Source: Bacteroidota bacterium (GTDB lineage Bacteria; Bacteroidota; Bacteroidia; B-17B0; Aurantibacillaceae). Taken from it: a stretch of DNA of 48,944 nucleotides. Positions 1-9,393 of this stretch are shown here, piece after piece. The stretch spans positions 1 to 48,944 of the forward strand of contig JAJNBG010000040.1 in the NCBI GenBank assembly GCA_021155905.1, in the 5' to 3' direction. Made by a program: the position numbers and the translations under genes. Under the pieces are notes generated by a model that saw only the letters and a program-made list of their open reading frames with translations, did no database searches and was not told the origin of the DNA. Every line of letters begins with the position of its first letter. The stretch's first letter is position 1.

Positions 1-1722
1 ATCATTACTAAACTGGAAGAAATGCTTCAGCAACCTGAAGCTAGTGCTGTTGCTCACCAAATGCGCACTCTGCAAAAAGAGTATCAAAAATTGTGGACAG
101 CTGAATTTGAAAAAGCAAAACAGGAATTCGTTGAAGAAGGCGGAAAGGCAAAAGAATTAGAATATGCCAAATCCCCAGAAGACGTTAAAATTTCTGAGCT
201 GTTCGACAAGATCGAAAAAAAGAAAAAAGAAGAGGACGGGAAACTGGCCATCGAACAAAATAAAAATTTAATTATCCGCCAGGAAATCGTTAATAAAATA
301 AACGACCTGAGTCAGGTGAGTGATAACATTGGCGCCGCTATTAAAAAGCTCGTGGAATTACAGGCACAGTGGAAAGCAACAGGAGCAGTATCACCTCACA
401 AATACAAAGAGATACAGGCGGACTATAGTAAAGCGATCGAAGAATTTAACTACAAATTAAGTTTGTCCAAACAATTGCAGGAACATGACCTGAAACGTAA
501 TTACGAATTAAAAACGGAGTTGCTTGAAAAAATCAAAGGCATTAAAGATCAAACCAATATTAAGGAAGCGGAACGTTTAATTAAAATTTACCGTAACGAT
601 TGGGAAGAAATCGGGCCTGTTCCTAATGATAAGTGGGATGAGTTAAAAGGAAGTTTCAGGGCAGCCATTGAAGAAGCCTACTCTAAATTAAAAGCGCATT
701 ACAATTCTGTGGAAGAAGAAAAGGAAGCTAATCTGAATGAGAAAAAAGCGATCCTTGAAAAAATAAAAGAAATTATTACAAAAGCAGAAGCTGCTAACGG
801 CCAGGCATGGAATAATTTAACCAACGAACTGGTGGCTTTACAAACCGAATGGAAAGGTGTAGGAAGAGCCAATGCGAAGGATAATGATAAAGTGTGGGCT
901 GAATTCAGGGAATTATGCGACGACTTTTTCGCGAAGAAGAAAGTATTTTTTAATACCGTTCATGAAAAGATGAGCGGTATTAAATCACAGAAACAGGAAC
1001 TGATTGCCAAAGCCAATGCATTAAAAGAAAGTACGGACTGGCAAAAAACAGGTCTTGCTCTCATCAAATTACAGGACGCCTGGAAAAAAGTACCTCATGC
1101 CGGTGGTGATGAAACCAAATTATTCAATCAGTTCAGAGCAGCGTGTAACCATTTCTTTGATGCCAAAAAAGCACATTTCGGTGCAATTGATACAGGATTT
1201 GAAAACAACCTGGTAGCAAAAGAAGAACTTCTGAAAAAGATTACGGAGTATCAGTTATCAGAAGACTCTACAGCCAATCATGCAGCCTTGAAACAATTTT
1301 CAGCAGACTGGAATGCTGCGGGAATGGTTCCAATGAAAGATAAGAAACGTGTCAATGATGCCTTTTATAATCGCCTGGATGAATTGTATGATAAAATGAA
1401 CGTGAGTAGTTCTGAAAAATTCATGATGCAGTTCAAAACAAAACTGGAGCGTTTATCCAATGGGGAAAATCCTGAAACGGCTCTAAGAAAAGAAGCCGAT
1501 TATTTCAAGAAACAAATTGATGAGATTAACGGAAGAATCAAAACCTACGATAACAATTTAGGCTTCTTTAAAACCAGCAGTAAAGGAGTAAATCCTTTTA
1601 TGAAAGAGATTGAAGATAAAATCAATGGCGAAAAACAAAAAATAGCCGAGCTGAATGAGAAACGCAAAATGGTAATGGCTGAGTTGAATAAACTCAAGCC
1701 TGCTGAAATGGAGAATAAATAA
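1..1722 (+). CDS. DUF349 repeat protein, 5'-truncated by the window edge
   Basis: The frame is open from base 1, with seven codons before the first visible ATG at 22, so the true start lies outside the window. Numbering from that ATG, five DUF349-type helical repeats are visible at roughly residues 103-148, 180-228, 262-312, 342-388 and 420-460. Each carries a W(K/N/E)xxG-like core followed by an F/Y-rich helix. The whole protein is Lys/Glu-rich and predicted to be helical and cytoplasmic, with no signal peptide or membrane segment. DUF349 proteins are common in Bacteroidetes but I know of no firm biochemical function, so none is assigned. A strong hairpin terminator follows at 1797-1820. Confidence 0.85.
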   Translation: MITKLEEMLQQPEASAVAHQMRTLQKEYQKLWTAEFEKAKQEFVEEGGKAKELEYAKSPEDVKISELFDKIEKKKKEEDGKLAIEQNKNLIIRQEIVNKINDLSQVSDNIGAAIKKLVELQAQWKATGAVSPHKYKEIQADYSKAIEEFNYKLSLSKQLQEHDLKRNYELKTELLEKIKGIKDQTNIKEAERLIKIYRNDWEEIGPVPNDKWDELKGSFRAAIEEAYSKLKAHYNSVEEEKEANLNEKKAILEKIKEIITKAEAANGQAWNNLTNELVALQTEWKGVGRANAKDNDKVWAEFRELCDDFFAKKKVFFNTVHEKMSGIKSQKQELIAKANALKESTDWQKTGLALIKLQDAWKKVPHAGGDETKLFNQFRAACNHFFDAKKAHFGAIDTGFENNLVAKEELLKKITEYQLSEDSTANHAALKQFSADWNAAGMVPMKDKKRVNDAFYNRLDELYDKMNVSSSEKFMMQFKTKLERLSNGENPETALRKEADYFKKQIDEINGRIKTYDNNLGFFKTSSKGVNPFMKEIEDKINGEKQKIAELNEKRKMVMAELNKLKPAEMENK

Positions 1723-1746
1723 TTTCAGCTTGAACATTTCTAAAAT

Positions 1747-1775
1747 GTCACGTCGAGCAGAGTTGAGAAGCATTC
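1747..1775 (+). repeat. dispersed repeat copy, GTCAC-TCGAGC family
   Basis: These 29 bases match the left arm of the inverted repeat at 21534-21562 with five mismatches, sharing GTCAC, TCGAGC, GAGAAGC and TTC blocks. Both copies lie just downstream of a gene end. It looks like one unit of a short genome-dispersed repeat family. The identity beyond the two loci in this window is inference. Confidence 0.55.
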
Positions 1776-1796
1776 TTTAAAATGAAACAAAATATT

Positions 1797-1820
1797 AAGG
1801 GATCCTAGGATCCCTTTTTG
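1797..1820 (+). terminator. intrinsic terminator after the DUF349 gene
   Basis: A perfect 9-bp inverted repeat (AAGGGATCC at 1797-1805 and GGATCCCTT at 1808-1816) is followed by a T run to 1819. It lies between the DUF349 gene and the rhomboid gene, which argues that the rhomboid gene has its own promoter. Confidence 0.8.
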
Positions 1821-1882
1821 TTTAAGCTAAGCGACAAGTAAAACAAATTTTTAAGATTAAAAACGTAGATAAAAAATAATTT

Positions 1883-3364
1883 ATGGCAATCGGATTTACA
1901 CCAAAACACATTATAGACTTTCCTTTGAACGACCTGACACAAGAACAATTTCTTGTAATCGCAAATGAAGCAACCAGGAAAATGCAATGGAACATTGGTT
2001 ACATAAGCACTAGCGGATTAATTGCCTATACCGATAATGGAATCTTCTCTAGAAACTCAGAAATTAAAATCAAGTTAAGCAGTGATGTTGCTACCATAAA
2101 TAGCGCTTCTACAGGTAACGAGATGATGGATTGGGGAAAGAATAAAGAAAATATAAATGGATTTTTAGCGGCTTTTGAAGCGTTAAGAACAACTTTAACT
2201 GTCGATGATATTAAAATTAAATACCAGGAGCTAAAAGAAACATTTCCGCAGGAAGAAGAAGACATTTTAAAATTACCTCCGGCAACAACCACTGAACAAG
2301 TAAAAGGATTCTTTTCAATTTTCAAGCCGACATCTGATTTTGCGATCACTCCTATTCTCTTAGACCTGAACATTTTGATTTTCATATTAATGGCAATAAG
2401 TGGGGTAAATATTATGCTCCCTGACAATGAAAGTTTATTAAACTGGGGTGCTAACTTCCGACCTATGACCCTGGATGGCCAAGGATGGCGACTGATAACC
2501 AATTGCTTCTTACACATTGGCATTTTTCACCTTTTAATGAATATGTACGCTTTACTATATATTGGTGTTTTGCTAGAACCTCTGTTAGGTAAAACGAGAT
2601 TTATTTCGGCCTATCTGCTTACCGGCATTATAGCCAGCATTGTAAGTTTATGGTGGCATGACCTAACAATTAGTGCTGGTGCATCGGGTGCAATATTTGG
2701 TATGTATGGAGTCTTTCTTGCCTTGCTTACAACTAATTTTATAGAAAAAAATGCCCGTAAAGCCTTACTGACAAGTATTGCCGTTTTCGTTGGTTACAAT
2801 TTACTTTATGGAATGAAAAGCGGAATTGATAATGCTGCACATATAGGTGGCTTACTAAGTGGATTCATAATTGGTTACGCCTTCATTCCAAGTTTGAAAA
2901 AACCTGAGGAAAAGAAATTAAAATATTCAACTATAAGTGTATTGTCTATTATTGTCGTTATTTCAACATTCGTAATTTATTCCAAGATACCTAACGATAT
3001 AGGGAAATATGATACGAAAATGAAGGAATTTGCGTCAATGGAATCAATGGCACTGGAAGTGTACAATATGCCACAAGGCACTCCAAACGAAAAATTACTT
3101 CATGAGCTTAAAAACCGTGGAATATATTATTGGAATGAAAGCATAAAGCTCCTGGACAGTTTTAAAGAAATGGAATTGCCTCTTGAAATAAGAACGAGAA
3201 ACAGGCTATTAAAAGAGTACTGTGAATTAAGGATTAAAAATTACGAACTTTTATATAAAGCAATTTCAGAAAATACAGAAAAATACAGAGAACAAATAGA
3301 AGATTACAATACACAAATAGAAACTAAAATTAACGAATTAGGTGGAGGGCAGCAAAACAAATAA
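1883..3364 (+). CDS. rhomboid family intramembrane serine protease
   Basis: 493 residues. The first 150 or so form a soluble N-terminal region. A hydrophobic core of about six segments follows from residue 155 to 335, with a further membrane segment near 350-365 and a charged C-terminal helix. Rhomboid signatures are present: HLLMN (H216, N220) in the second core segment, GASGAIFG with the predicted nucleophile Ser268, and AHIGG with the predicted catalytic His320. Members cleave transmembrane substrates within the inner membrane. The substrate here is unknown. The start at 1883 (ATG) gives a plausible cytoplasmic N-terminus. The gene stands alone after a terminator and is followed 32 nt later by the DsbA-like gene. 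Confidence 0.9.
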   Translation: MAIGFTPKHIIDFPLNDLTQEQFLVIANEATRKMQWNIGYISTSGLIAYTDNGIFSRNSEIKIKLSSDVATINSASTGNEMMDWGKNKENINGFLAAFEALRTTLTVDDIKIKYQELKETFPQEEEDILKLPPATTTEQVKGFFSIFKPTSDFAITPILLDLNILIFILMAISGVNIMLPDNESLLNWGANFRPMTLDGQGWRLITNCFLHIGIFHLLMNMYALLYIGVLLEPLLGKTRFISAYLLTGIIASIVSLWWHDLTISAGASGAIFGMYGVFLALLTTNFIEKNARKALLTSIAVFVGYNLLYGMKSGIDNAAHIGGLLSGFIIGYAFIPSLKKPEEKKLKYSTISVLSIIVVISTFVIYSKIPNDIGKYDTKMKEFASMESMALEVYNMPQGTPNEKLLHELKNRGIYYWNESIKLLDSFKEMELPLEIRTRNRLLKEYCELRIKNYELLYKAISENTEKYREQIEDYNTQIETKINELGGGQQNK

Positions 3365-3396
3365 GCGTATACTCAAAGAATAAAAACCAATAAACA

Positions 3397-4050
3397 ATGA
3401 AAGTAGAGATCTGGAGTGATGTGATGTGTCCCTTTTGCTACATCGGCAAACGCAAATTTGAAAAAGCCCTGGAGCAATTCCCTCACAAAGATAAAATAAA
3501 CATTATCTGGAAAAGCTTTCAACTGGATCCTGATTCTGTGACTGATCCAAACCTCAACGCAATCGATCATCTGGCTCAACGTAAAGGATGGAGCAAGGAA
3601 CAGACGATTGAAACTACACAGCATGTGGCATCAATTGCCAGGCAGGTAGGCCTGGACTTTCATTTTGAAAAAGCGGTGGTAGCCAATTCATTCGATGCGC
3701 ATCGTTTATCGCATCTTGCTAAAAAATACAACAAACAAAACGAACTGGAAGAGAAATTATTTGCCGCCTATTTTTCAGAAGAAAAAAACACGGGTGACCA
3801 CTCTACCCTTCTGCAAATTGGAAAAGAACTTCATTTTGATGAAAACGAATTAACAGAAGTTTTAAATGGTGATGCCTACTCAAAAGATGTTGAACAGGAT
3901 ATTTTAGAAGCTCAACAAATAGGAGTCCGAGGCGTTCCGTTTTTTGTCATTGACAGAAAATACGCGGTATCCGGAGCCCAGGATCCTGAGACATTTTTAA
4001 ATGCGCTCAATAAAGCTTACGAAGAACAGCCTGCGACTGATAGTAATTAA
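3397..4050 (+). CDS. DsbA family oxidoreductase, FrnE-like
   Basis: 217 residues with a thioredoxin-fold active site CPFC at Cys11-Cys14, directly after the first strand (EIWSDVM). The GVRGVPFFVID segment supplies the cis-proline loop typical of DsbA/FrnE proteins. The long helical insertion in between fits the FrnE/2-hydroxychromene isomerase-like branch. No signal peptide is visible, so it is probably a cytoplasmic thiol-disulfide oxidoreductase rather than a periplasmic DsbA. It follows the rhomboid gene by 32 nt and may be co-transcribed. The hairpin at 4183-4214 ends the unit. Confidence 0.88.
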   Translation: MKVEIWSDVMCPFCYIGKRKFEKALEQFPHKDKINIIWKSFQLDPDSVTDPNLNAIDHLAQRKGWSKEQTIETTQHVASIARQVGLDFHFEKAVVANSFDAHRLSHLAKKYNKQNELEEKLFAAYFSEEKNTGDHSTLLQIGKELHFDENELTEVLNGDAYSKDVEQDILEAQQIGVRGVPFFVIDRKYAVSGAQDPETFLNALNKAYEEQPATDSN

Positions 4051-4182
4051 CCCCTATCACTGACATGGATGATTGTTCCGGGCCGGATGGCTGCAAAGGA
4101 TAGACAACACAAAGTTTTTACCCCTATGCTGCAGAAAATGTCTTAAAACACTTATCGAAAAAAAACCACCAGCTATCAATTC

Positions 4183-4214
4183 AAATCCATCACTTATTTA
4201 TTGGTGGATTTTTT
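4183..4214 (+). terminator. intrinsic terminator after the DsbA-like gene
   Basis: A 10-bp stem with one G-U pair (4183-4192 with 4202-4211) closes a 9-nt loop and runs into T residues. The longest open frame of the next gene would start at the TTG at 4201, inside this hairpin, which is one reason to reject that start. The stretch 4051-4182 holds nothing else I recognise. Confidence 0.6.
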
Positions 4215-4229
4215 GATTTTAATAGATCG

Positions 4230-4237
4230 TACGTTTG
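4230..4237 (+). promoter_or_regulatory. Bacteroidetes -7 box (TACGTTTG)
   Basis: An exact TAnnTTTG match 20 nt before the ATG at 4258. No well-spaced -33 TTTG was found: the TTTG at 4212-4215 leaves only 14 bp. The position supports the start at 4258. Confidence 0.45.
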
Positions 4238-4257
4238 TTTCACTAAAACTATTTTTT

Positions 4258-5811
4258 ATGAAACGACTACTACTTACTATTGCTTGTGCTTTTTCACTCA
4301 ACAGCTACTCTCAAAACCAAACGATTCAATGGCAAAACATCATTGCTGGTGAAGAAATGGAACATCCCGGAAAAATGATACAATCGACAACGGGAAGTTA
4401 TTTCTCTGTGGGCGCAACGTCTTCAACAATTGGTGATTTAGCTCCCTATAAAGGATTTTACGACGCCTGGATTGTAAAAATAGATGCCAATGGAAATTTT
4501 GAATGGAAAAAAAATTTCGGCGGAAGTAATGTTGATATTTTGACGGATATTATCCAGACAAATGATGGAAATTATATTGCAGTGGGCCACAGTGGCTCAT
4601 CAGATGGCGATCTCAGCACCAATACTTATTCGGCTGATCCCAGAGGTGCCTTGTTAATCAAGTTTGACGATGCCGGAACTATTTTATGGCAAAAAAGAGT
4701 CGGCGGTGGTAACGAACTAAACACACGCGTAATCGAATCACCAAACGGAGAATTAAATGTATTTGCTAACTCAACTTCCAATGGTCTTGACATCTTAAGT
4801 CATTACGGCACATCCTCGACATCTGATATCGTCTATTTCAGATTAACCTCAACCGGAACTGTTATCGAACAAAAAACGTATGGTGGCTCGGAAGACGAAT
4901 ATTTAACAAGTGTTTCAGCCACTAACGACGGGGGCTTTGTGGTACTTGCGAATTCCAGCTCCTCTGATTATGACATCAGCCAGCACGTGGGGACACATAC
5001 TATGAATGCCTGGGTATTTAAAATAGATAGTAATAAAAGCCTGGTCTGGGATAAATCCTATATGATCAATGGATTGGGGAAACCCAATAATATATTGGCA
5101 CTAAGTAATGGACATGTCATTTTTTCGTTTCTTGATAATGAAGGAATGGGTAACCTCTATACTGACGGAATTGTTACTTTATTGAATGCGCAGGGAAATC
5201 TGGTTTGGCAAAAATCAATGGGCGGAGCCAAACATGATAATATTAATGACTTTATTGAAGTAGCGCCCAACCACATTGCTCTGTTAGGATCAACCAGTTC
5301 CAACGATAGCATCGTTGTTAATGATATCCCCGGAGAACCTGTTTGGTTACTGGAAATTGATTCCTTGGGAACTATTAACTGGCAAAACACCTACGGGGGA
5401 ACTATGGGAGAAACGGCAGCAAATTTTGTAAAAACAAGTGACGGCGGCTTTGCCATATCAGCAAATACAAGATCACATGATTTCGACGTCATTAATCCCA
5501 ATTATTGGAACTGCATGTGCACAGATGCGTGGTTATTTAAACTAAGCCCTCTTTCTGTGGGTATCACTGAAAACAAGCAAACAGATTTATTTTCATTATA
5601 TCCCAATCCTGCTCATGATTTCATCCACGTCAATGCCTCCCAAACTTTACAAAATGAATCATATGTTCTTGTAAACACATTGGGACAAACCGTTTTAAGC
5701 GGTAAACTGGAAGGACAGGATCATACGATTGATATTCAAACGTTAACGCCCGGCTTCTATTCATTGCAGGTTGGCGTAAATAAACAATCGTATAAAATAA
5801 TTAAAGAATAA
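4258..5811 (+). CDS. secreted T9SS type A sorting-domain protein
   Basis: 517 residues from the ATG at 4258. The frame is open back to a TTG at 4201, but that lies upstream of the promoter box and inside a terminator, and 4258 gives a clean signal peptide (MKRLLLTIACAFSLNSYSQ). The mature part contains repeated units of about 50 residues with W-K/Q-K-(N/S)-x-GG and T-D/N-DGG(F/N)-(A/V)-(I/V) motifs, probably blades of a beta-propeller-like domain. The last 80 residues form a type IX C-terminal sorting domain with YPNPAHDFIHV and a final Lys/Ile-rich strand. Such cargo crosses the outer membrane through T9SS and is attached to the surface or released. Its molecular role is unknown. Confidence 0.88.
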   Translation: MKRLLLTIACAFSLNSYSQNQTIQWQNIIAGEEMEHPGKMIQSTTGSYFSVGATSSTIGDLAPYKGFYDAWIVKIDANGNFEWKKNFGGSNVDILTDIIQTNDGNYIAVGHSGSSDGDLSTNTYSADPRGALLIKFDDAGTILWQKRVGGGNELNTRVIESPNGELNVFANSTSNGLDILSHYGTSSTSDIVYFRLTSTGTVIEQKTYGGSEDEYLTSVSATNDGGFVVLANSSSSDYDISQHVGTHTMNAWVFKIDSNKSLVWDKSYMINGLGKPNNILALSNGHVIFSFLDNEGMGNLYTDGIVTLLNAQGNLVWQKSMGGAKHDNINDFIEVAPNHIALLGSTSSNDSIVVNDIPGEPVWLLEIDSLGTINWQNTYGGTMGETAANFVKTSDGGFAISANTRSHDFDVINPNYWNCMCTDAWLFKLSPLSVGITENKQTDLFSLYPNPAHDFIHVNASQTLQNESYVLVNTLGQTVLSGKLEGQDHTIDIQTLTPGFYSLQVGVNKQSYKIIKE

Positions 5812-5840
5812 AAAGTTTTACTGCTGCAATTAATCCTCCG

Positions 5841-5873
5841 AAAGCCATTAGCAGAACTCCTGTTAATGGCTTT
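5841..5873. terminator. hairpin between convergent genes
   Basis: A perfect 10-bp inverted repeat (AAAGCCATTA at 5841-5850, TAATGGCTTT at 5864-5873) lies between the T9SS cargo gene (+) and the acyltransferase gene (-), touching the latter's stop codon. A T run follows at 5879-5886 on the + strand, about 5 nt after the stem, so it is a less than ideal terminator. Confidence 0.5.
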
Positions 5874-6969
5874 ACCGGATTTTTTTTCGCAGATCCATAA
5901 TCGGTTTTTCAAAAAACCTGTAAATAATTCCGGATAAAATAATTACAATACACCAGTATAAAATATATTTGATCATTCCATCTGTCGTATTTTTAACTGG
6001 AAAATGGTAACGCATCACACTTGAAACAATTCCTAGGTTAACAAGGTACATGGAATACGAAATTTTGCTGATGTAAGTAACACCTTTTGCGATAAGCCCT
6101 CGTGCAGATTTGATACTATCGGCAAGGGGCAAATACAGCATCGATGTGACAGCGGTTAATGAAAAGGAGAAAATCTGCAAATACATATTATTATTAGATG
6201 TGTTCAACCAATCAATTAATACATGCGCCAAAATGCTCAGGCCTAAAAACCAGAACCTGCATTTTTTCCAAAAACCTGCATAGTAAAATGCAAGCCAGGC
6301 TGCCAGCAAACCATAGCCAATGGCATCCAAACGCATGATCACGACTTTACCAACCTGCGAGTCGGTTCGAAACCAATCATAGGCATCGGGGTTATATTTT
6401 AAGAACCTGAATAGTATTGGTGAAATGATCAGTATCAAAACAGTACCTAAAAATGCTCTTTTCAAAGGCAGAATCTTAAGCAATCCCAACAAGATCAAAG
6501 GAGCAAAAATATAGAACCATTCCTCAATGGAAAGGCTCCAGGACTCGAGGAAAAAATCACCAAAGTCCGAGGAAAAATTATGGATGAATACAAAAAATTT
6601 CCAGCTGAAACTATTCAGGTCGCCAGGCGCCAGGTAAAATTTAACGAAAATAATATTCACCAGTAAAATCAAATAATAATTAGGCAAAGTTCGGAGCCAT
6701 CGTTTTTTCCAGAACTTTAAAAGCTGTGAACCATTGAACTCATTCGCTGAACTGATCTCTTTCAATAAAATACCACCTATCAAAAATCCGCTTAAAGCAA
6801 AGAAAAGATCCACGCCATCATTAAATATGATGTAGGGGAACTCAAACAGGAACGTATCGATGGCCATTAACCTACCATGAGCTGCCACTACAAATACGAT
6901 GGCGCAACACCGTAATACATCTAATCCAAAAATGCGCTCTTTGTGTGGGTTATTTAGGGTGCCTTCCAA
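5872..6969 (-). CDS. membrane acyltransferase (acyltransferase 3 / OafA type)
   Basis: 365 residues with about ten hydrophobic segments. The N-terminal signature GLDVLRCCAIVFVVAAHG matches the family pattern LDxLRxxA...H, with the conserved His in the first membrane segment. RTLPNYY and SWSLSIEEWFY are further conserved blocks. Members transfer acyl groups to sugars or lipids at the inner membrane, often modifying O-antigen, peptidoglycan or other envelope glycans. The acceptor here is unknown. The only usable start is TTG at 6969; no in-frame ATG or GTG precedes the LDxLR motif. The gene stands alone between two hairpins. Confidence 0.85.
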   Translation of the reverse strand: MEGTLNNPHKERIFGLDVLRCCAIVFVVAAHGRLMAIDTFLFEFPYIIFNDGVDLFFALSGFLIGGILLKEISSANEFNGSQLLKFWKKRWLRTLPNYYLILLVNIIFVKFYLAPGDLNSFSWKFFVFIHNFSSDFGDFFLESWSLSIEEWFYIFAPLILLGLLKILPLKRAFLGTVLILIISPILFRFLKYNPDAYDWFRTDSQVGKVVIMRLDAIGYGLLAAWLAFYYAGFWKKCRFWFLGLSILAHVLIDWLNTSNNNMYLQIFSFSLTAVTSMLYLPLADSIKSARGLIAKGVTYISKISYSMYLVNLGIVSSVMRYHFPVKNTTDGMIKYILYWCIVIILSGIIYRFFEKPIMDLRKKIR

Positions 6970-6981
6970 TGTAAACGGTTT

Positions 6982-7009
6982 AAAAAAAAACCTCGCAATT
7001 TTTGCGAGG
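6982..7009 (-). terminator. intrinsic terminator of the acyl-CoA dehydrogenase gene
   Basis: A perfect 8-bp stem (CCTCGCAA at 6991-6998, TTGCGAGG at 7002-7009) has a 3-nt loop. Reading on the minus strand it is followed by nine T residues (6990-6982). It lies 28 nt past the stop of the acyl-CoA dehydrogenase gene. A T run on the + strand side makes it potentially bidirectional. Confidence 0.85.
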
Positions 7010-7036
7010 CATTTTTTGAAAAGATTTTAATGATTA

Positions 7037-8179
7037 TTAATCCTGCAACAAAGCTCTTGATACAACGATACGCTGAACTTCACTTGTTCCTTCATAAATT
7101 TGAGTGATTTTTGCATCACGCATCAGGCGTTCTACATGGTATTCTTTTACATAACCGTAACCACCATGAATCTGAACGGCTTCTGTGGTTACCCACATCG
7201 CTGTTTCTGACGCAAATACTTTTGCCTGTGCTCCTTCTTTTTCACAAGGTAAGCCCTGGTCTTTTAACCATGCCGCACGGTAAATTAATAAACGGGCTGC
7301 TTCAATACGTGTGGCCATATCAGCTAACTTAAACTGAATAGCCTGGTGCTGCGAAATTAATTTACCGAATGCTTTACGCTCTTTTGAATAAGCCAATGCT
7401 AATTCATAAGCGCCACTGGCAATTCCCAATGCCTGTGAAGCAATTCCAATTCGTCCGCCACCTAAGGTCTTCATCGCGAATTTAAAACCAAATCCTTCTT
7501 CACCAATACGATTTGCTTTCGGAACTTTTACGTCCGTAAACATTAATGAATGCGTATCACTTCCGCGGATTCCCATTTTATTCTCTTTAGGACCAACTAC
7601 GAAGCCCGGCATTCCTTTTTCAATAATCAGACAGTTAATTCCTTTGTGCCCCAGTTCAACATTGGTTTGAACCATTACTAAATAAATAGAAGCACTGCTT
7701 CCGTTAGTGATCCAGTTTTTGGTACCATTCACTAAATAATGATCTCCTTTGTCGATGGCAGTGGTTCTTTGAGAAGTCGCGTCGCTTCCTGCTTCAGGCT
7801 CTGATAAACAGAACGCTCCGATTACTTCCCCTTTTGCCAACGGCACTAAATATTTTTGTTTTTGCTCTTCGTTACCATAATGCTCCAGTCCCCAGCAAAC
7901 CAAAGAGTTGTTCACGCTCATCACCACGCTGCAGGATGCATCCACTTTCGAAATTTCTTCCATTGCCAACACATAAGAAATAGCGTCCATTCCGCCTCCA
8001 CCGTATTTCGGGTCAACCATCATCCCAAGAAAACCAAGTTCTCCCAACATTTTCACCTGCGATGCCGGGAATTTCTGAAGCTCATCGCGCTCTATAACAC
8101 CCGGTTTACATTCATTCTGAGCAAACTCACGGGCTGCTTTCTGGATCATTAATTGTTCTTCTGTTAATTGAAATTGCAT
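7037..8179 (-). CDS. acyl-CoA dehydrogenase, short/medium-chain type
   Basis: 380 residues, the usual length for the family. The N-terminal helical domain, the FAD-binding middle beta domain (GAFCLSEPEAGSDATS, KNWITNG) and the C-terminal helical domain (HQAIQFKLADMATRIEAAR) are all present. The predicted catalytic base is the Glu in IYEGTSEVQR near the C-terminus, as in butyryl-CoA dehydrogenases. The enzyme oxidises acyl-CoA to trans-2-enoyl-CoA in beta-oxidation or branched-chain amino-acid catabolism, using an electron-transferring flavoprotein. Chain-length preference cannot be read from the sequence alone. ATG start at 8179, with a TATTTTTG box 35 nt upstream. Monocistronic. Confidence 0.93.
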   Translation of the reverse strand: MQFQLTEEQLMIQKAAREFAQNECKPGVIERDELQKFPASQVKMLGELGFLGMMVDPKYGGGGMDAISYVLAMEEISKVDASCSVVMSVNNSLVCWGLEHYGNEEQKQKYLVPLAKGEVIGAFCLSEPEAGSDATSQRTTAIDKGDHYLVNGTKNWITNGSSASIYLVMVQTNVELGHKGINCLIIEKGMPGFVVGPKENKMGIRGSDTHSLMFTDVKVPKANRIGEEGFGFKFAMKTLGGGRIGIASQALGIASGAYELALAYSKERKAFGKLISQHQAIQFKLADMATRIEAARLLIYRAAWLKDQGLPCEKEGAQAKVFASETAMWVTTEAVQIHGGYGYVKEYHVERLMRDAKITQIYEGTSEVQRIVVSRALLQD

Positions 8180-8214
8180 GGTTCTTATTTTTTGATTTGA
8201 ACGATTTATCCTTA

Positions 8215-8222
8215 CAAAAATA
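8215..8222 (-). promoter_or_regulatory. -7 box (TATTTTTG) for acyl-CoA dehydrogenase
   Basis: CAAAAATA on the + strand reads TATTTTTG on the minus strand, an exact TAnnTTTG match 35 nt before the ATG at 8179. No -33 element at the usual spacing was found. Confidence 0.4.
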
Positions 8223-8333
8223 GTAGATATTTCGAATTACCACACTGAAATTGTCGATTTGTTAAAATAATTTTGTTGAGAGTTTTTTTTGAAAATGACC
8301 TTAAACAAGGCTTTTCTCTTTATTTTTAACCGA

Positions 8334-9383
8334 ATGGAAATTAAATCAACAAAAATACTGGGGATCATGAGCGGCACTTCCATGGATGGTCTTGACCTGG
8401 CCCTCTGTGACTTTAGTGTAAATGACAACCTCGTTACTTTTTTGGTGATTGCCGCTGAAACCATTCCTTATGAACCGGTTTGGAAAGAACGTTTGCAAAA
8501 TGTGTTCGATGCCACCGCCGAACAGTATTTTAAACTGCATAGTCTTTATGGTGAGTTCATTGCTCAATCAGTGACTAATTTCTTAAACCGGAATCACCAA
8601 TCTGCGGATTATATTTCGTCTCATGGTCATACCATTTTTCACCGGCCCCAATTAGGCTTCACTACACAAATTGGTTGCGGCGCCACTATTGCTGCCCAGA
8701 CGGGCATTTCTACTATTTGTGATTTCAGGAGCCTGGATGTCGCCCTAAAAGGTCAGGGCGCTCCACTGGTGCCTATCGGCGACCGGGATCTGTTTCATCA
8801 ATATGAATCCTGTTTAAACCTGGGCGGCATTGCCAATATTTCATTTACAAAAAACAATAGCACCCGGGCCTTTGATATTTGCATTGCCAATATGGCTTTG
8901 AATTATTTAACTGAAACGCTCGGAAAAGCATTTGACGAGGGCGGAAACCTGGCAGCGTCCGGCACCTGTAATGATCAACTTTTACAGCAACTTTTAAAAT
9001 TAAATACCCAACAGCAATCTTTAGGACGGGAATGGTTTGAACAACATTTTATTCCTGTTTTAAAAGCACCGGGTTTATCGATTCCTGATCAACTCGCTAG
9101 CTGCGTGGAATTTACAGCACAACAGATCAGCGCTGTCTTGAATGAACAGGCATTAAAATCTGTTTTAATTACAGGAGGGGGCGCTTATAATACACATTTG
9201 ATTAATCGGTTGAGGCATTACTTTAAAGGTGACATTGAAATCCCTTCGGATGAAATCATCCAGTTCAAGGAAGCCATCATTTTTGCCTACCTGGGATATT
9301 TAAGAGTGAATGAAAAAATCAATACGCTCAGTTCGGTGACCAAAGCCGGCAGTGATAGTATCGGCGGTTGTATGTATTTGTAA
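8334..9383 (+). CDS. anmK: anhydro-N-acetylmuramic acid kinase
   Basis: 349 residues from the ATG at 8334. The frame is open to a TTG at 8289 and an ATG at 8295, but AnmK proteins start shortly before the phosphate-binding motif, here GIMSGTSMDGLDLAL. Other signatures are GQGAPLVPIGDRDLF, LNLGGIANIS, FDEGGNLAASG and the nucleotide-binding ITGGGAYN. The enzyme opens and phosphorylates 1,6-anhydro-MurNAc to MurNAc-6-phosphate, recycling peptidoglycan sugars in the cytoplasm. It is divergent from the acyl-CoA dehydrogenase gene. The L,D-transpeptidase at 19.9 kb also acts on peptidoglycan, but they are not linked in an operon. Confidence 0.93.
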   Translation: MEIKSTKILGIMSGTSMDGLDLALCDFSVNDNLVTFLVIAAETIPYEPVWKERLQNVFDATAEQYFKLHSLYGEFIAQSVTNFLNRNHQSADYISSHGHTIFHRPQLGFTTQIGCGATIAAQTGISTICDFRSLDVALKGQGAPLVPIGDRDLFHQYESCLNLGGIANISFTKNNSTRAFDICIANMALNYLTETLGKAFDEGGNLAASGTCNDQLLQQLLKLNTQQQSLGREWFEQHFIPVLKAPGLSIPDQLASCVEFTAQQISAVLNEQALKSVLITGGGAYNTHLINRLRHYFKGDIEIPSDEIIQFKEAIIFAYLGYLRVNEKINTLSSVTKAGSDSIGGCMYL

Positions 9384-9393
9384 TTTGTTACTA

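Noticed and set aside
4201..4257. Longer N-terminus of the T9SS cargo protein from TTG 4201
   Set aside because: Lies inside a terminator and upstream of a promoter box, and would bury the signal peptide.
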